A stretch of DNA of 64,000 bases from Pirellulaceae bacterium (GTDB taxonomy: Bacteria; Planctomycetota; Planctomycetia; Pirellulales; Pirellulaceae), in NCBI GenBank assembly GCA_028280445.1, contig JANQLU010000152.1, forward strand, positions 1-64,000. The letters run 5' to 3'. The notes under the pieces were generated by a model that saw only the letters and a program-made list of their open reading frames with translations, searched no databases and was not told where the DNA came from. Position 1 is the first letter of the stretch, and the number at the start of each line of letters is the position of its first letter. A program made the translations under genes and the position numbers. Shown here one piece after another: positions 44,353-52,321 of the stretch.

Positions 44353-44367
44353 GAAAGGAGTGTACCC

Positions 44368-45537
44368 GTGGCGCGAAATTTCAAAAAACTCTTGCCAAAA
44401 ACCGGCTTTCGACTCGCCACCGCAGTTCTTTTAGCGGTTTCCGTGGCGACACTGATATTCACGGCCTGCTTTCCAACCTGGTCAGACGATTCCAAATCTT
44501 ACGTGTTTTTTTCACCGATAACCGGCGAGTTGATTCTCCGCGATATCGAGAAAAACAAAACCAAGGTGCTTTATAAAAAAGCCGAAGACTTTGGTGCCTA
44601 CGCAATGCACCCTGACGGCAAGAAATTCGCACGTGTCGTTCTCTCGAAAAAACATTTGAAGGGAGAGACAAAGAAATGGATTTCCATTTCCATTCGTTCG
44701 TTGACGGGTGAACGAAAGCAGGTTTTGGAAGATTTTGTGTTAGGCAAGAACAAGGCAGAAGATTTTAATGCGATATTCATGCAACCGGCCGTCCATTGGG
44801 CGCCGGATGGCAAAACGATTCTGGTTCAAACATATTCACATCACCACTCGATGGCATTGAACACCGAAACCGGGAAAACGGTTAAGTTTCATTCGATGAT
44901 TCCCGCGTTGGATTGGGACGATACCTGGAGGATGGATTCACCGATCACACCCGACAGTAAATCTTTCATCGGCAATACCATCCGGGGGACCGATATTGAA
45001 TATGGTCTCTACCGTTTTCAAGATGGCAAAAAAGTTTATTCGTTTGATACTTCGAGTTTGAATCGAAAACAAAAACAGATTCTCAAAAACGATCCGAAGC
45101 AAACGACTGTCGTGTTGCCGGCGTATTGGAAAGGGCAAAAACAGATTCGACCGCGCAACAATGGACTGTATGTGTTTGACGTCGAGAAAAAAACGCTGAA
45201 ATTCAAAAGCGACATGCGAATGCAGGTGTTGGCCGAATTGGCCCAGGAAAACAAAATTAAGATCATCGCCGAATTGTCGGGAAACATGGTGTTAGGTTTT
45301 GATGGATTGGAATTCAGCCAAGATAAACCTGCACGCTCGATGGTTTTGTACAATTTGAAAACAGAAAAACGGATCGAAATCAAAGAACTGCAAGATACCG
45401 TGGTGGCACATATTGTTCGTGCACCGGACAAGAAAAAAACGCTGGTTTTTGCCCTTAGTGATAAAGGCTTTTATTCGCTTGTCGTATTAGGGGACGATGG
45501 TAAGGTTATCGACAAAGTGAAAATGAAATTGGAGTAG
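44368..45537 (+). CDS. Putative lipoprotein with beta-propeller repeats
   Basis: A 389-residue protein. I place the start at the GTG at 44368, seven bases after AAGGAG; the frame is open to 44335, but that part lies in repeat B8. The N-terminus (AVLLAVSVATLIFTAC) looks like a lipoprotein signal with a loose lipobox. The rest has beta-propeller-like strands (DSKSYVFFSPITGELILRDI, VHWAPDGKTILVQT, APDKKKTLVFALSDKG), in the manner of TolB/WD40-like proteins. The ligand is unknown. The next gene starts five bases after its stop. Confidence 0.78.
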   Translation: MARNFKKLLPKTGFRLATAVLLAVSVATLIFTACFPTWSDDSKSYVFFSPITGELILRDIEKNKTKVLYKKAEDFGAYAMHPDGKKFARVVLSKKHLKGETKKWISISIRSLTGERKQVLEDFVLGKNKAEDFNAIFMQPAVHWAPDGKTILVQTYSHHHSMALNTETGKTVKFHSMIPALDWDDTWRMDSPITPDSKSFIGNTIRGTDIEYGLYRFQDGKKVYSFDTSSLNRKQKQILKNDPKQTTVVLPAYWKGQKQIRPRNNGLYVFDVEKKTLKFKSDMRMQVLAELAQENKIKIIAELSGNMVLGFDGLEFSQDKPARSMVLYNLKTEKRIEIKELQDTVVAHIVRAPDKKKTLVFALSDKGFYSLVVLGDDGKVIDKVKMKLE

Positions 45538-45541
45538 GGTT

Positions 45542-46174
45542 TTGCAACACCTTGTATTGACCGGCGATTCTATTTTTGACAACGCGTCCTACGTTCCCGG
45601 CAGTCCCGCCGTTGTCCAACAGATGAGATCCTGGCTTGGCACGCAGTGGACGGTCACATTGCTCGCCGTCGATGGGGCCGTTTGTACGAATGTTCCCAAA
45701 CAACTTGAGAAACTGCCTGACGATACAACTCATATCTGTATCAGTATCGGCGGCAACGACGCGCTATATGCTAGTGGCATATTGCTCGATGAAGATGTGA
45801 CGGCGACACAGGTGATCGACAAACTGGCTGCCGTCCGAACGCAATTCCGCGCCGATTATCATTCGATGCTGAAAAAAGTACTCGCTCATCGTTTGCCGAC
45901 GATCGTTTGCACAATTTACGATGCGATCCCAGATTTTTCAGACCGCGAAGCGACCGGATTGTCGCTGTTCAACGATATGATTGTCAGTTGTGCGTCGGAC
46001 TACGGTCTGCCTGTGATCGATCTGCGAAAAGTCTGCGATGAGCGAAAAGACTTTTCGACTTTGTCACCGATCGAACCGTCCGAAATTGGCGGAGCGAAAA
46101 TCGTCAGTGCGATTAAGAACGTTGTCCTGAACCACGACTTTGGTGGCACCCGAACCGTAATTTACGCCAAATAA
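45542..46174 (+). CDS. SGNH/GDSL-hydrolase-like protein
   Basis: A 210-residue protein starting with TTG; the ribosome site GGAG overlaps the previous stop. Block I is LTGDSIFDN with the nucleophile Ser10, and block III is SIGGNDALYAS. Block V, normally DxxH, reads SPIEPSEIGGAK, so the Asp and catalytic His are replaced by Ser and Glu. The protein therefore either has a different catalytic partner or is impaired. No signal peptide is visible, unlike secreted esterases. It is coupled to the lipoprotein gene. Confidence 0.82.
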   Translation: MQHLVLTGDSIFDNASYVPGSPAVVQQMRSWLGTQWTVTLLAVDGAVCTNVPKQLEKLPDDTTHICISIGGNDALYASGILLDEDVTATQVIDKLAAVRTQFRADYHSMLKKVLAHRLPTIVCTIYDAIPDFSDREATGLSLFNDMIVSCASDYGLPVIDLRKVCDERKDFSTLSPIEPSEIGGAKIVSAIKNVVLNHDFGGTRTVIYAK

Positions 46175-46195
46175 GTTTTGAATCCGATTTCAAAC

Positions 46196-46315
46196 GTAGG
46201 GCCGGTTCCCACCGGCCGATTGGTTGAATTGCCGAATAGCACTGTTTCATTCACATATGTTACGAATCCAACGCTCGGCCGATTGGTTGGATCGGCCGGT
46301 AGGAACCGGACCTAC
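46196..46315. repeat. Family B repeat, expanded copy B9
   Basis: Left arm GTAGGGCCGGTTCCCACCGG-CC and right arm CGGCCGGTAGGAACCGGACC-TAC, separated by about 75 bases. The loop-side motif CGGCCGATTGGTTG is present twice (directly), suggesting an internal duplication or insertion. Confidence 0.88.
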
Positions 46316-46439
46316 TTTCAAAAATTTATCCTCGTGTCTGTAAGCAATGATCGGCAGATCCGTCACCATGGTAACAACGTGACGATCCAACCGAGTGAAA
46401 TTGAATATCGCTTTTCATTCCTGCAAAAAGGACACGACG

Positions 46440-46874
46440 ATGAACCAATCTTTCTTCAATTCTCGAAAACGTTTGATTCGAACATTGCTGTTGGGGATGA
46501 TTGCCTGTGTGGCTGTATTTGCTACTGCCTCAGATGGGTTTGCACAGGGAAGAAATGATTTGCAAGCTCGCAACCGCCGCGCCCGCATCGAAAATCAACG
46601 CAAAGCCCAGCAGCAATTTCAACAAGCCCGATTACAACAGATTGCCAGGCAACAGCAGTTTTACCGTGAACAACAAGCCCAATTGAACGCCTACGTGTTG
46701 GATCGATATTATTCCGTTCAGGATCTTTGGATTGTTCAGATGACGTTGCCCAACGGGTACCGTTTTTATCAGCCATACCTGGGTCGAACCAGCGGACATG
46801 CCCAAATCCAGGCCAGGCGGCAATACCCCTACGCCAGAATCGATTTCATTCGCCGGTTCGATTTCCGCGGTTAG
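46440..46874 (+). CDS. Small secreted Gln/Arg-rich protein
   Basis: A 144-residue protein starting at the ATG at 46440 (AAGGA ribosome site). Signal peptide RTLLLGMIACVAVFATASDG. Mature residues 30-80 are Gln/Arg-rich and helical (QQFQQARLQQIARQQQFYRE). A C-terminal segment YSVQDLWIVQMTLPNGYRFY follows and is more conserved-looking. The function is unknown. A strong terminator follows its stop by 33 bases. Confidence 0.8.
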   Translation: MNQSFFNSRKRLIRTLLLGMIACVAVFATASDGFAQGRNDLQARNRRARIENQRKAQQQFQQARLQQIARQQQFYREQQAQLNAYVLDRYYSVQDLWIVQMTLPNGYRFYQPYLGRTSGHAQIQARRQYPYARIDFIRRFDFRG

Positions 46875-46906
46875 CGACCACAATTGGATTACCCACATTT
46901 CTCCCT

Positions 46907-46936
46907 AGTGCCAGTTCTTGTGCTGGCACTTTTTTC
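46907..46936 (+). terminator. Rho-independent terminator
   Basis: Perfect 8-base stem AGTGCCAG/CTGGCACT around TTCTTGTG, followed by six T. It ends transcription of the small Gln-rich gene. Confidence 0.93.
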
Positions 46937-46978
46937 ATTTAAGAATCAACTTTTTCCTCAGGCGAGAATTTTGATTCG

Positions 46979-47761
46979 ATGATATCTATTCTTGGTATTC
47001 CGTATGACGCGGACTCGTCGTTTCTCCAAGGAGCCAGCCATGGTCCCGCGGTTATCCGAAATGCATTTCGTTGTCCGTCGACCAATACGGCGACCGAAGA
47101 CGAAATTGAACTGGACGGGCATCCGGAAATTAGTGACGCCGGCGACCTCGAACTTGGCTCCGGGCAAAATGCGCGCGACCATATCGAAGCGGCGATTCGT
47201 AATCTCGTAGTGGACGGCCACAAAGTTTTATCGCTCGGTGGCGATCACTCGATTACTTATCCGATTCTCCGCGGCTATTCGTCTAAGTTTGGCAAAATCA
47301 ATGTCTTGCAATTCGACGCTCATCCCGATTTGTATGACGAATTCGATGGCCATCGTTACTCACACGCTTGCCCGTTTGCTCGCGCGTTTGAAGACAACAT
47401 TGTCGCACAACTGCTCCAAGTCGGTATCAGAACGATGAACGCACATCAGCGAACCCAGGCTGACAAATTTGGCGTTGAGATCATTACAGCCAGGGATTTT
47501 GTGGAAACCAAAATTGAAATTAGCGAGCCGGTTTATATTACGTTGGATTTGGATGTGTTTGATCCCGCGTTTGCACCGGGAGTCAGTCATTACGAGCCGG
47601 GCGGATTGTCGATTCGCGATGTGTTAAATGTCATTCAACACATTGACGCGCCAATCATCGGAGCCGACATTGTCGAACTCAATCCGACTCGCGATTTCCA
47701 GAACATCACCGCAATGGCAGCCGCCAAACTAATGAAAGAATTATTGGCCGCAATGCTGTAG
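46979..47761 (+). CDS. Agmatinase/arginase (ureohydrolase) family protein
   Basis: A 260-residue enzyme. All binuclear manganese motifs are present: LGGDHSITYPIL (His), LQFDAHPDLYD (Asp-His-Asp) and TLDLDVFDPAFAPGVSHYEP (Asp-x-Asp), and the last part PGGLSIRDVLN matches agmatinase-like members. It would hydrolyse agmatine or a related guanidino compound to urea and an amine. The substrate is not fixed by the motifs. The length is a little below the usual 290-320 because of a short N-terminus. Single-gene unit between a terminator and repeat A5. Confidence 0.9.
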   Translation: MISILGIPYDADSSFLQGASHGPAVIRNAFRCPSTNTATEDEIELDGHPEISDAGDLELGSGQNARDHIEAAIRNLVVDGHKVLSLGGDHSITYPILRGYSSKFGKINVLQFDAHPDLYDEFDGHRYSHACPFARAFEDNIVAQLLQVGIRTMNAHQRTQADKFGVEIITARDFVETKIEISEPVYITLDLDVFDPAFAPGVSHYEPGGLSIRDVLNVIQHIDAPIIGADIVELNPTRDFQNITAMAAAKLMKELLAAML

Positions 47762-47784
47762 AGCCAGCCATGGGGCAAAGCCAT

Positions 47785-47853
47785 GTGAGCGGCAAGGCGC
47801 TAGCCGCCGGTACCGAGCACTAACGAACCGGCGGCTAGCGCCTTGCCGCTCAC
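47785..47853. repeat. Family A palindromic repeat, copy A5
   Basis: Perfect 27-base arms around the 15-base loop ACCGAGCACTAACGA. It lies between convergent genes (agmatinase-like, CvpA). Confidence 0.95.
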
Positions 47854-47875
47854 AAGATCACAAACGTGTTTCGAT

Positions 47876-47897
47876 TCGGCAGGAGCCTCGCCCTCCC
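47876..47897. repeat. Family F short repeat, copy F1
   Basis: TCGGCAGGAGCCTCGCCCTC-CC, identical to 49937-49958. Both copies are next to an A-type or B-type element. Confidence 0.85.
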
Positions 47898-47910
47898 GAA
47901 CAATTAAAAA

Positions 47911-47932
47911 CGGCCGGTGGGAACCGGCCCTA
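47911..47932. repeat. Family B repeat, single arm B10 overlapping the cvpA stop
   Basis: CGGCCGGTGGGAACCGGCCC then TA. The reverse complement gives the TAG stop codon of the CvpA-family gene (47930-47932), so the gene ends inside the repeat. Confidence 0.9.
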
Positions 47933-48628
47933 CTTGCGATTCTCGTTAATCCGGGTTTTGGCAGCTTCGATCAAACCTTTAGCGGCTTCGCCAAGATCAA
48001 AATTCGAATCCCCTTCTGGGAACGACCAACTCCCCGTGTACTGATTGCTTTCGTTCACTTCGGACGGGTCGATGACAACTAGCTGCCCGAGGATTTCTTT
48101 GCCTTCCTTGGGTGCGTGTTCGTTCATCGCTTTGGCAAAGTTGTTGAAATATGGCCCCACCATCTCATGGTACTGTTTTGGAACGAAAGCCGAAAATTTA
48201 TCGAGTGCTTTAGCGATGTAGTAACCACTGTGCGATTGGCAAATCGTTTTTCGCGTGTTTTCCCCAAGCAATGTCACGGCGAACAACGTGACAACGATAC
48301 AGATTAACGCTCCTTGAACGGCGCCGACCAGGGCACCAGCTTGATGATCAAACCCGTCCAACCGCAAATCGTCAATGGTGCGACGGACAAACCCGAATAT
48401 GATCCAGATGCCGAGCGATGTACCGATATACAAAATGAACATGGCCGCAAACCGTCCCCACGGCTCGTCGGTGATATACGGTGAAACGACTCCGCTAAAA
48501 TTGACTGCGACAAAATAACTGATCACGATGGCTGCGACCGAAGCAACTTGCCACGCTAAACCTTTCCACAGTCCGAATAAAACGGCACAGACCAGAATGG
48601 CCAGCATAATGAAATCGTAAATTCCCAT
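47930..48628 (-). CDS. CvpA-family membrane protein
   Basis: A 232-residue protein from the ATG at 48628; the open frame upstream has no function. Four hydrophobic helices fall in residues 1-125, with MGIYDFIMLAILVCAVLFGL and GFVRRTIDDLRLDGFDHQAG, typical of CvpA/colicin V production family proteins. The latter connects helices three and four and is the most conserved CvpA segment (lrplglg...nrllGa). A soluble tail follows. Its exact role is unclear; related proteins affect envelope integrity. The stop codon is donated by repeat B10. Confidence 0.82.
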   Translation of the reverse strand: MGIYDFIMLAILVCAVLFGLWKGLAWQVASVAAIVISYFVAVNFSGVVSPYITDEPWGRFAAMFILYIGTSLGIWIIFGFVRRTIDDLRLDGFDHQAGALVGAVQGALICIVVTLFAVTLLGENTRKTICQSHSGYYIAKALDKFSAFVPKQYHEMVGPYFNNFAKAMNEHAPKEGKEILGQLVVIDPSEVNESNQYTGSWSFPEGDSNFDLGEAAKGLIEAAKTRINENRK

Positions 48629-48928
48629 GATTGGTTTCCGCGGGACTTCCTTGCCATGATTGGGGTGGGAGCTTCGTCCGTGAAGCACCAAAAAATATAG
48701 CGTTGATGGAGTATTCGCCAAAGATCAAACGATATTGCTGATTGTGCCGCTAGCTACCGCAAAAACTTGTCGAAAACGTCCTGTGTTTTCTCCGTGAAAT
48801 TTGAACAAAAGTCAGCCGAGCGACGTTTGATATTGGCCCAAATTGCCTAATTTCGTACCGTACGCACGACTTGCTGCGCGGTCGGAACTAGCAAGGCGAC
48901 GAATTTATTTTCAAATTGGCATACGGTC

Positions 48929-49705
48929 ATGGCGGACTTCAAAACCCATATTACAACCAGCACCATCCTCGGTGGCGTTTACGGAGGCATTGCCTATTTG
49001 GGTTTTGATATGGCACCGCAAGATTGTTTGATTGCCGCCGGATTGTGTTCTTACGCAGGAATGCTGCCCGATCTCGATTCCAGTTCCGGAGTGCCTGTTC
49101 GTGAAACGCTCTGCTTTTTATCTGCGGTTGTTCCGATGCTGATGGTTCGTCGGTTTGCCGACATGAACATGACTCCAGAAACCATGGTGTTGACGGCGGG
49201 GTTGCTGTATGTCGGGATTCGATTCGGGCTAGGTGAGATTTTCAAACGCTACACCGTCCATCGGGGAATGTGGCATAGTATTCCGGCAGCCATGATTGCT
49301 GGAGGAGTCGCATTTCTGGTTTGCGTGTCACAAGATTTCAGTGTCCGCATTTTTAAATCCTGGGCTGTCGTTCTCGGGTTTTTGTCGCATTTGATTTTGG
49401 ACGAACTTTACTCAGTGGACTTGGGTGGCAAAGTGGTCCGGGTCAAAAAATCGTTCGGCACGGCGATGAAATTTTATCGCAACAATTGGTGGGCAAATGT
49501 TTCCTGTTATGGAAAATTGATTCTGGTTGGACTATTGGTTGCAAGTGATCCAACGGTTGCCGCCAAGTTCGACAGACAACCGTTGAACATCCAATTTGTC
49601 GCCAGAGATTGGATCTGGGAACAATTGGGGTATTCGGATTCTGATGCGTCGAACGACGACACCGACGATGCAAACCCCAATGATTCTCCGACTATGCTGC
49701 GCTAA
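48929..49705 (+). CDS. YdjM-like (DUF457) membrane-bound metal-dependent hydrolase
   Basis: A 258-residue membrane protein. It starts ADFKTHITTSTILGG, the His-containing N-terminus of the DUF457/YdjM family. Further metal-ligand motifs are GMLPDLDSSSG, TVHRGMWHSIPAA and FLSHLILDELYS, together with about five hydrophobic helices. The His/Asp arrangement is like that of phospholipase-C-type zinc hydrolases in membranes; the substrate may be a lipid or similar. The C-terminal tail is Asp/Asn-rich. Confidence 0.88.
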   Translation: MADFKTHITTSTILGGVYGGIAYLGFDMAPQDCLIAAGLCSYAGMLPDLDSSSGVPVRETLCFLSAVVPMLMVRRFADMNMTPETMVLTAGLLYVGIRFGLGEIFKRYTVHRGMWHSIPAAMIAGGVAFLVCVSQDFSVRIFKSWAVVLGFLSHLILDELYSVDLGGKVVRVKKSFGTAMKFYRNNWWANVSCYGKLILVGLLVASDPTVAAKFDRQPLNIQFVARDWIWEQLGYSDSDASNDDTDDANPNDSPTMLR

Positions 49706-49711
49706 CTGTGT

Positions 49712-49768
49712 GTAGGTCCGGTTCCTGCCTGCCTATCTGACAAAACGGCCAGTAGGAATTGGCTTTAC
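49712..49768. repeat. Family B repeat, degenerate full copy B11
   Basis: GTAGGTCCGGTTCCTGCCTG...CGGCCAGTAGGAATTGGCTT-TAC. Both arms have diverged but still pair over most positions. Confidence 0.8.
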
Positions 49769-49793
49769 TTCTCTTGGTCATCTTGTCGAGACG

Positions 49794-49852
49794 TTGACAG
49801 GATTTACAGGATGTCCTGCGCGCTGATCCTGTCAATCATGTTCATCCTGTCA
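49794..49852. repeat. Family E short repeat, inverted form E2
   Basis: GACAGGATTTACAGGATGTC and CCTGTCAATCATGTTCATCC-TGTC are inverted versions of the same CCTGT unit found in E1. Confidence 0.8.
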
Positions 49853-49865
49853 AAAAAACGGCATC

Positions 49866-49916
49866 GTAGGGCCGGTTCGTTAGCGCTCGAACCGGAGGCT
49901 AGCGCCTTGCCGCTCA
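49866..49916. repeat. Hybrid of family B (left) and family A (right)
   Basis: Begins GTAGGGCCGGTTCG like a B left arm and ends AACCGGAGGCTAGCGCCTTG-CCGCTCA like an A right arm. Junction between them: TTAGCGCTCG. The arms can pair only over the shared CCGGTT/AACCGG. Confidence 0.85.
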
Positions 49917-49936
49917 TTGGTGGCTTTGCCCGTGGC

Positions 49937-49958
49937 TCGGCAGGAGCCTCGCCCTCCC
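49937..49958. repeat. Family F short repeat, copy F2
   Basis: TCGGCAGGAGCCTCGCCCTC-CC, identical to 47876-47897. Confidence 0.85.
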
Positions 49959-50084
49959 TTTTTTCGTCTTGTGTACTTCTGGGGAAATTTTGACGAAAGA
50001 TCAGTCAGGCAGGTCGAAATTTGTTTGCGATTTGTAACAATGGTTTGCATGTTTTTGTATGCTTCGAGTCGTTAGGAGAGCGGG

Positions 50085-50618
50085 ATGTCCAAAGGTGCTT
50101 ATGTTGGGATCGGGATTGTTGGCGCGGTCGTCGTCGTATTCGGATTATGTTGCGTTGGCGGCATCGTGGCGATCGCGATGTTTGGCAGCGCGTACGGCAA
50201 GAAAATCGAACGACCCGGTGGAGAATTGTATTACACGAAAAACGTGGATGCCGACGAAGCCAACAAGATGGCGGATTTTCTGGCCGAAAACTACTTCAAA
50301 AAAGACGGCGACAAAGTTGTGACGGTGCAATTGGATCGTGAAGGTGATACGCCCGTGGTCCGCATGGTATACGACATGTCACAAGCCGATAAATTCAAGA
50401 TGGTGCTCAAATTGTTTCAGCTCAAAATTTCCAGGACTCTATACGATGGAAATCCGGTCATCCTGCATTTGTGTGACAATAAATTAAAAACGCAAAAAGT
50501 GATTGAATGGACTCAGGACAGTTCCGGCAAAAAAGGAGACTCCAACAAGAAAGGCAGCTCCGACAAAAACAAAGACAAAAAAGGCGGTCTGTCGGACGCT
50601 TTCAAACAAAACAAATAG
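50085..50618 (+). CDS. Hypothetical membrane protein with charged C-terminal tail
   Basis: A 177-residue protein with a good ribosome site (AGGAG). A single N-terminal helix (GAYVGIGIVGAVVVVFGLCC) precedes a domain of about 100 residues that I do not recognise (ELYYTKNVDADEANKMADFL, KVVTVQLDREGDTPVVRMVY). The last 35 residues are a Lys/Ser/Asp-rich tail like that of the proteins at 30740 and 41064. It is convergent with dtd, with a four-base gap and no repeat. Confidence 0.72.
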   Translation: MSKGAYVGIGIVGAVVVVFGLCCVGGIVAIAMFGSAYGKKIERPGGELYYTKNVDADEANKMADFLAENYFKKDGDKVVTVQLDREGDTPVVRMVYDMSQADKFKMVLKLFQLKISRTLYDGNPVILHLCDNKLKTQKVIEWTQDSSGKKGDSNKKGSSDKNKDKKGGLSDAFKQNK

Positions 50619-50622
50619 TGGT

Positions 50623-51072
50623 TCAAAACTGTTTTTGACTGTCCAGTAAAATCGTCACGGGACCGTCGTTGTTTAACGCGACGTCCATTTGCGCCTGGAA
50701 CATTCCTGTTTCGACATGAATCGATTGGGCGCGAACGCACTCACAAAAATATTCGTACAAACGGTTGCCTTGGGCGGGATCGGCTGCCGAAATAAAACTC
50801 GGTCGCCTGCCTTTACGGCAATCACCGTACAGTGTGAATTGACTGACGACGAGCATTTGTCCGCCAACGTTCGCCAAAGACAAATTCATTTTTCCCTCGG
50901 CGTCATTGAAGACGCGTAGCGTCACACATTTTTCCGCCAGCCATTCCGCATCCGATTCACGATCGCCTTGTCCGACACCCAACAATACGACAAGTCCTGT
51001 TTCAATTTGGCCGGTGATCGATCCATCGACTGTAACACTGGCTCGACTGACCCGCTGAACAACTGCTCTCAT
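50623..51072 (-). CDS. dtd: D-aminoacyl-tRNA deacylase
   Basis: A 149-residue protein starting at the ATG at 51072, after GGAAGAAG; an upstream TTG is less likely. It has MRAVVQRVSRASVTVDGSIT, the catalytic and cross-subunit motif SQFTLYGDCRKGRRPSF, and the C-terminal NNDGPVTILLDS with the Gly-cis-Pro element. Dtd removes D-amino acids (and glycine) from mischarged tRNAs as a dimer. The length is normal. The gene is divergent from pdxA with 68 bases between. Confidence 0.96.
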   Translation of the reverse strand: MRAVVQRVSRASVTVDGSITGQIETGLVVLLGVGQGDRESDAEWLAEKCVTLRVFNDAEGKMNLSLANVGGQMLVVSQFTLYGDCRKGRRPSFISAADPAQGNRLYEYFCECVRAQSIHVETGMFQAQMDVALNNDGPVTILLDSQKQF

Positions 51073-51140
51073 TTCTTCTTCCAAGGGGGATGATCAAGGC
51101 AACCATTTTGCCGCGAAGCGATTGCGCCTACAATCGAAGC

Positions 51141-52187
51141 ATGGGGGAAAAAAATAGAAAATCCCGAATTGCAATCACCATGGGAGATCCAGCTGGGATT
51201 GGTCCCGAGATTGTCGTGCGCAGCTGTATCGAATTGAATCGACAGTGGGTCGACGCGCTGGAGCTGCTGATTGTCGGGCGGACATCGGTGATCCAACGTG
51301 CTGTCGAAATGCTGGGCGTGGCGGATACCTGGAGGTCGCTTTCACCATCGATTTCAATTCACGATGTTGGTGATCGGGCGGCTGACGACGTGAAGCCTGG
51401 AGAAGTTTCGGCTGCAGGTGGTCGGGTTGCCTATGAAGCTTTGAAATTGGCGACTCTATGGGCGGTTGAAAATGACGTTGATGCTGTTGTGACAGCGCCG
51501 TTAAACAAAGCGGCTCTGCACGCGGCAGGCATCATGGTCCCCGGTCATACCGAGCTACTGGCTCAATTTTGCCATGTGTCGGAGGTTGGCATGATGTTGC
51601 ATTTGCCGCCCAGCAATGCCCGGTCCGAACAACATTTTCCGTTAGGCGAAATCGGGTTGAGCGTTGTCCACGTCACGCTGCATACCGCTTTACGAAACGT
51701 ATTCGACCAGCTCACGACAGCCGCCGTCGTGGAAAAAATAAAACTGATTGAAAATTTTTGTAGCACATTGTTGAAGGCAAAACAGACCGCTCGCAAAAAA
51801 CCGCGGATTGCAGTGGCGGCGTTGAATCCGCATGGAGGCGAAGACGGTTTGTTTGGAAAAGAAGAAATTGAGATCATTCGCCCCGCCGTCGAGCAAGGAT
51901 TGCAGTTAGGTTTTGATGTCACCGGTCCAGAGCCTTGTGACACATTGATGCGTCGAGCGGCACTGGGAGAGTTTGATGCCGTTGTCGCGATGTATCACGA
52001 TCAAGGGCACATTGCATTGAAATTGTTGGATATGTTTGCAACGGTCAACATCACGTTGGGTTTACCAATCATTCGTACCAGTGTCGCGCATGGCACGGCC
52101 AATGAGATTGCCTGGACAGGACAAGCCGATTGCGAAAGTCTCAATCAAGCCATTTTAGTCGCGCACCAATTAGCAAGTGCACCGTAG
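51141..52187 (+). CDS. pdxA: 4-hydroxythreonine-4-phosphate dehydrogenase
   Basis: A 348-residue enzyme starting at the ATG at 51141; the open frame upstream carries no domain. N-terminal RIAITMGDPAGIGPEIV, the metal-binding His in MVPGHTELLAQF, and the C-terminal AMYHDQGHIALKLLDMFATV with IIRTSVAHGTANEIAWTGQA are PdxA signatures. It oxidises 4-phosphohydroxy-L-threonine in the DXP-dependent pyridoxal phosphate pathway. The TAG stop is supplied by repeat B13, so the last codon abuts the repeat. Confidence 0.95.
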   Translation: MGEKNRKSRIAITMGDPAGIGPEIVVRSCIELNRQWVDALELLIVGRTSVIQRAVEMLGVADTWRSLSPSISIHDVGDRAADDVKPGEVSAAGGRVAYEALKLATLWAVENDVDAVVTAPLNKAALHAAGIMVPGHTELLAQFCHVSEVGMMLHLPPSNARSEQHFPLGEIGLSVVHVTLHTALRNVFDQLTTAAVVEKIKLIENFCSTLLKAKQTARKKPRIAVAALNPHGGEDGLFGKEEIEIIRPAVEQGLQLGFDVTGPEPCDTLMRRAALGEFDAVVAMYHDQGHIALKLLDMFATVNITLGLPIIRTSVAHGTANEIAWTGQADCESLNQAILVAHQLASAP

Positions 52188-52321
52188 GGCCGGTTCCCAC
52201 CGGCCAATCCAAAAAACGGCAACGCCGACAAAAACACCCCGTCCAACAAATGGCAACCTAACAAACGACTGGTCCGAATAACAACCAATCCAACAAACCG
52301 GCCGGCGGGAACCGGCCCTAC
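52184..52321. repeat. Family B repeat, long-loop copy B13
   Basis: Left arm GTAGGGCCGGTTCCCACCGG-CC contains the pdxA stop codon. The right arm GGCCGGCGGGAACCGGCCCT-AC abuts the stop of the DUF1501 gene. The loop is about 90 bases, Asn-like CAACAAA-rich, and contains partial copies of ACAAACGAC. It separates two convergent genes completely. Confidence 0.9.

Larger units (their letters stand above)
43699..44367. other. Repeat cluster between two plus-strand genes
   Basis: Nearly 670 bases with no gene, filled with five family B elements or parts, one A, one C, one E and a duplicated 22-base motif. Order: B4, A4, E1, B5, motif, B6, C4, B7, motif, B8. The last element ends at the ribosome site of the lipoprotein gene. 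Confidence 0.85.
49706..50084. other. Repeat-containing intergenic region
   Basis: About 380 bases without a gene. It holds B11, E2, the A/B hybrid and F2 in that order, with a free stretch of 125 bases before the next gene that presumably carries its promoter. Confidence 0.75.

Noticed and set aside
13430..44367. CRISPR arrays
   Set aside because: Repeats are palindromic elements of mixed families with irregular spacing and no spacer pattern; no cas gene is present.
46178..46558. 126-codon plus-strand frame across repeat B9
   Set aside because: It includes the palindrome and then overlaps the real small secreted gene in another frame.
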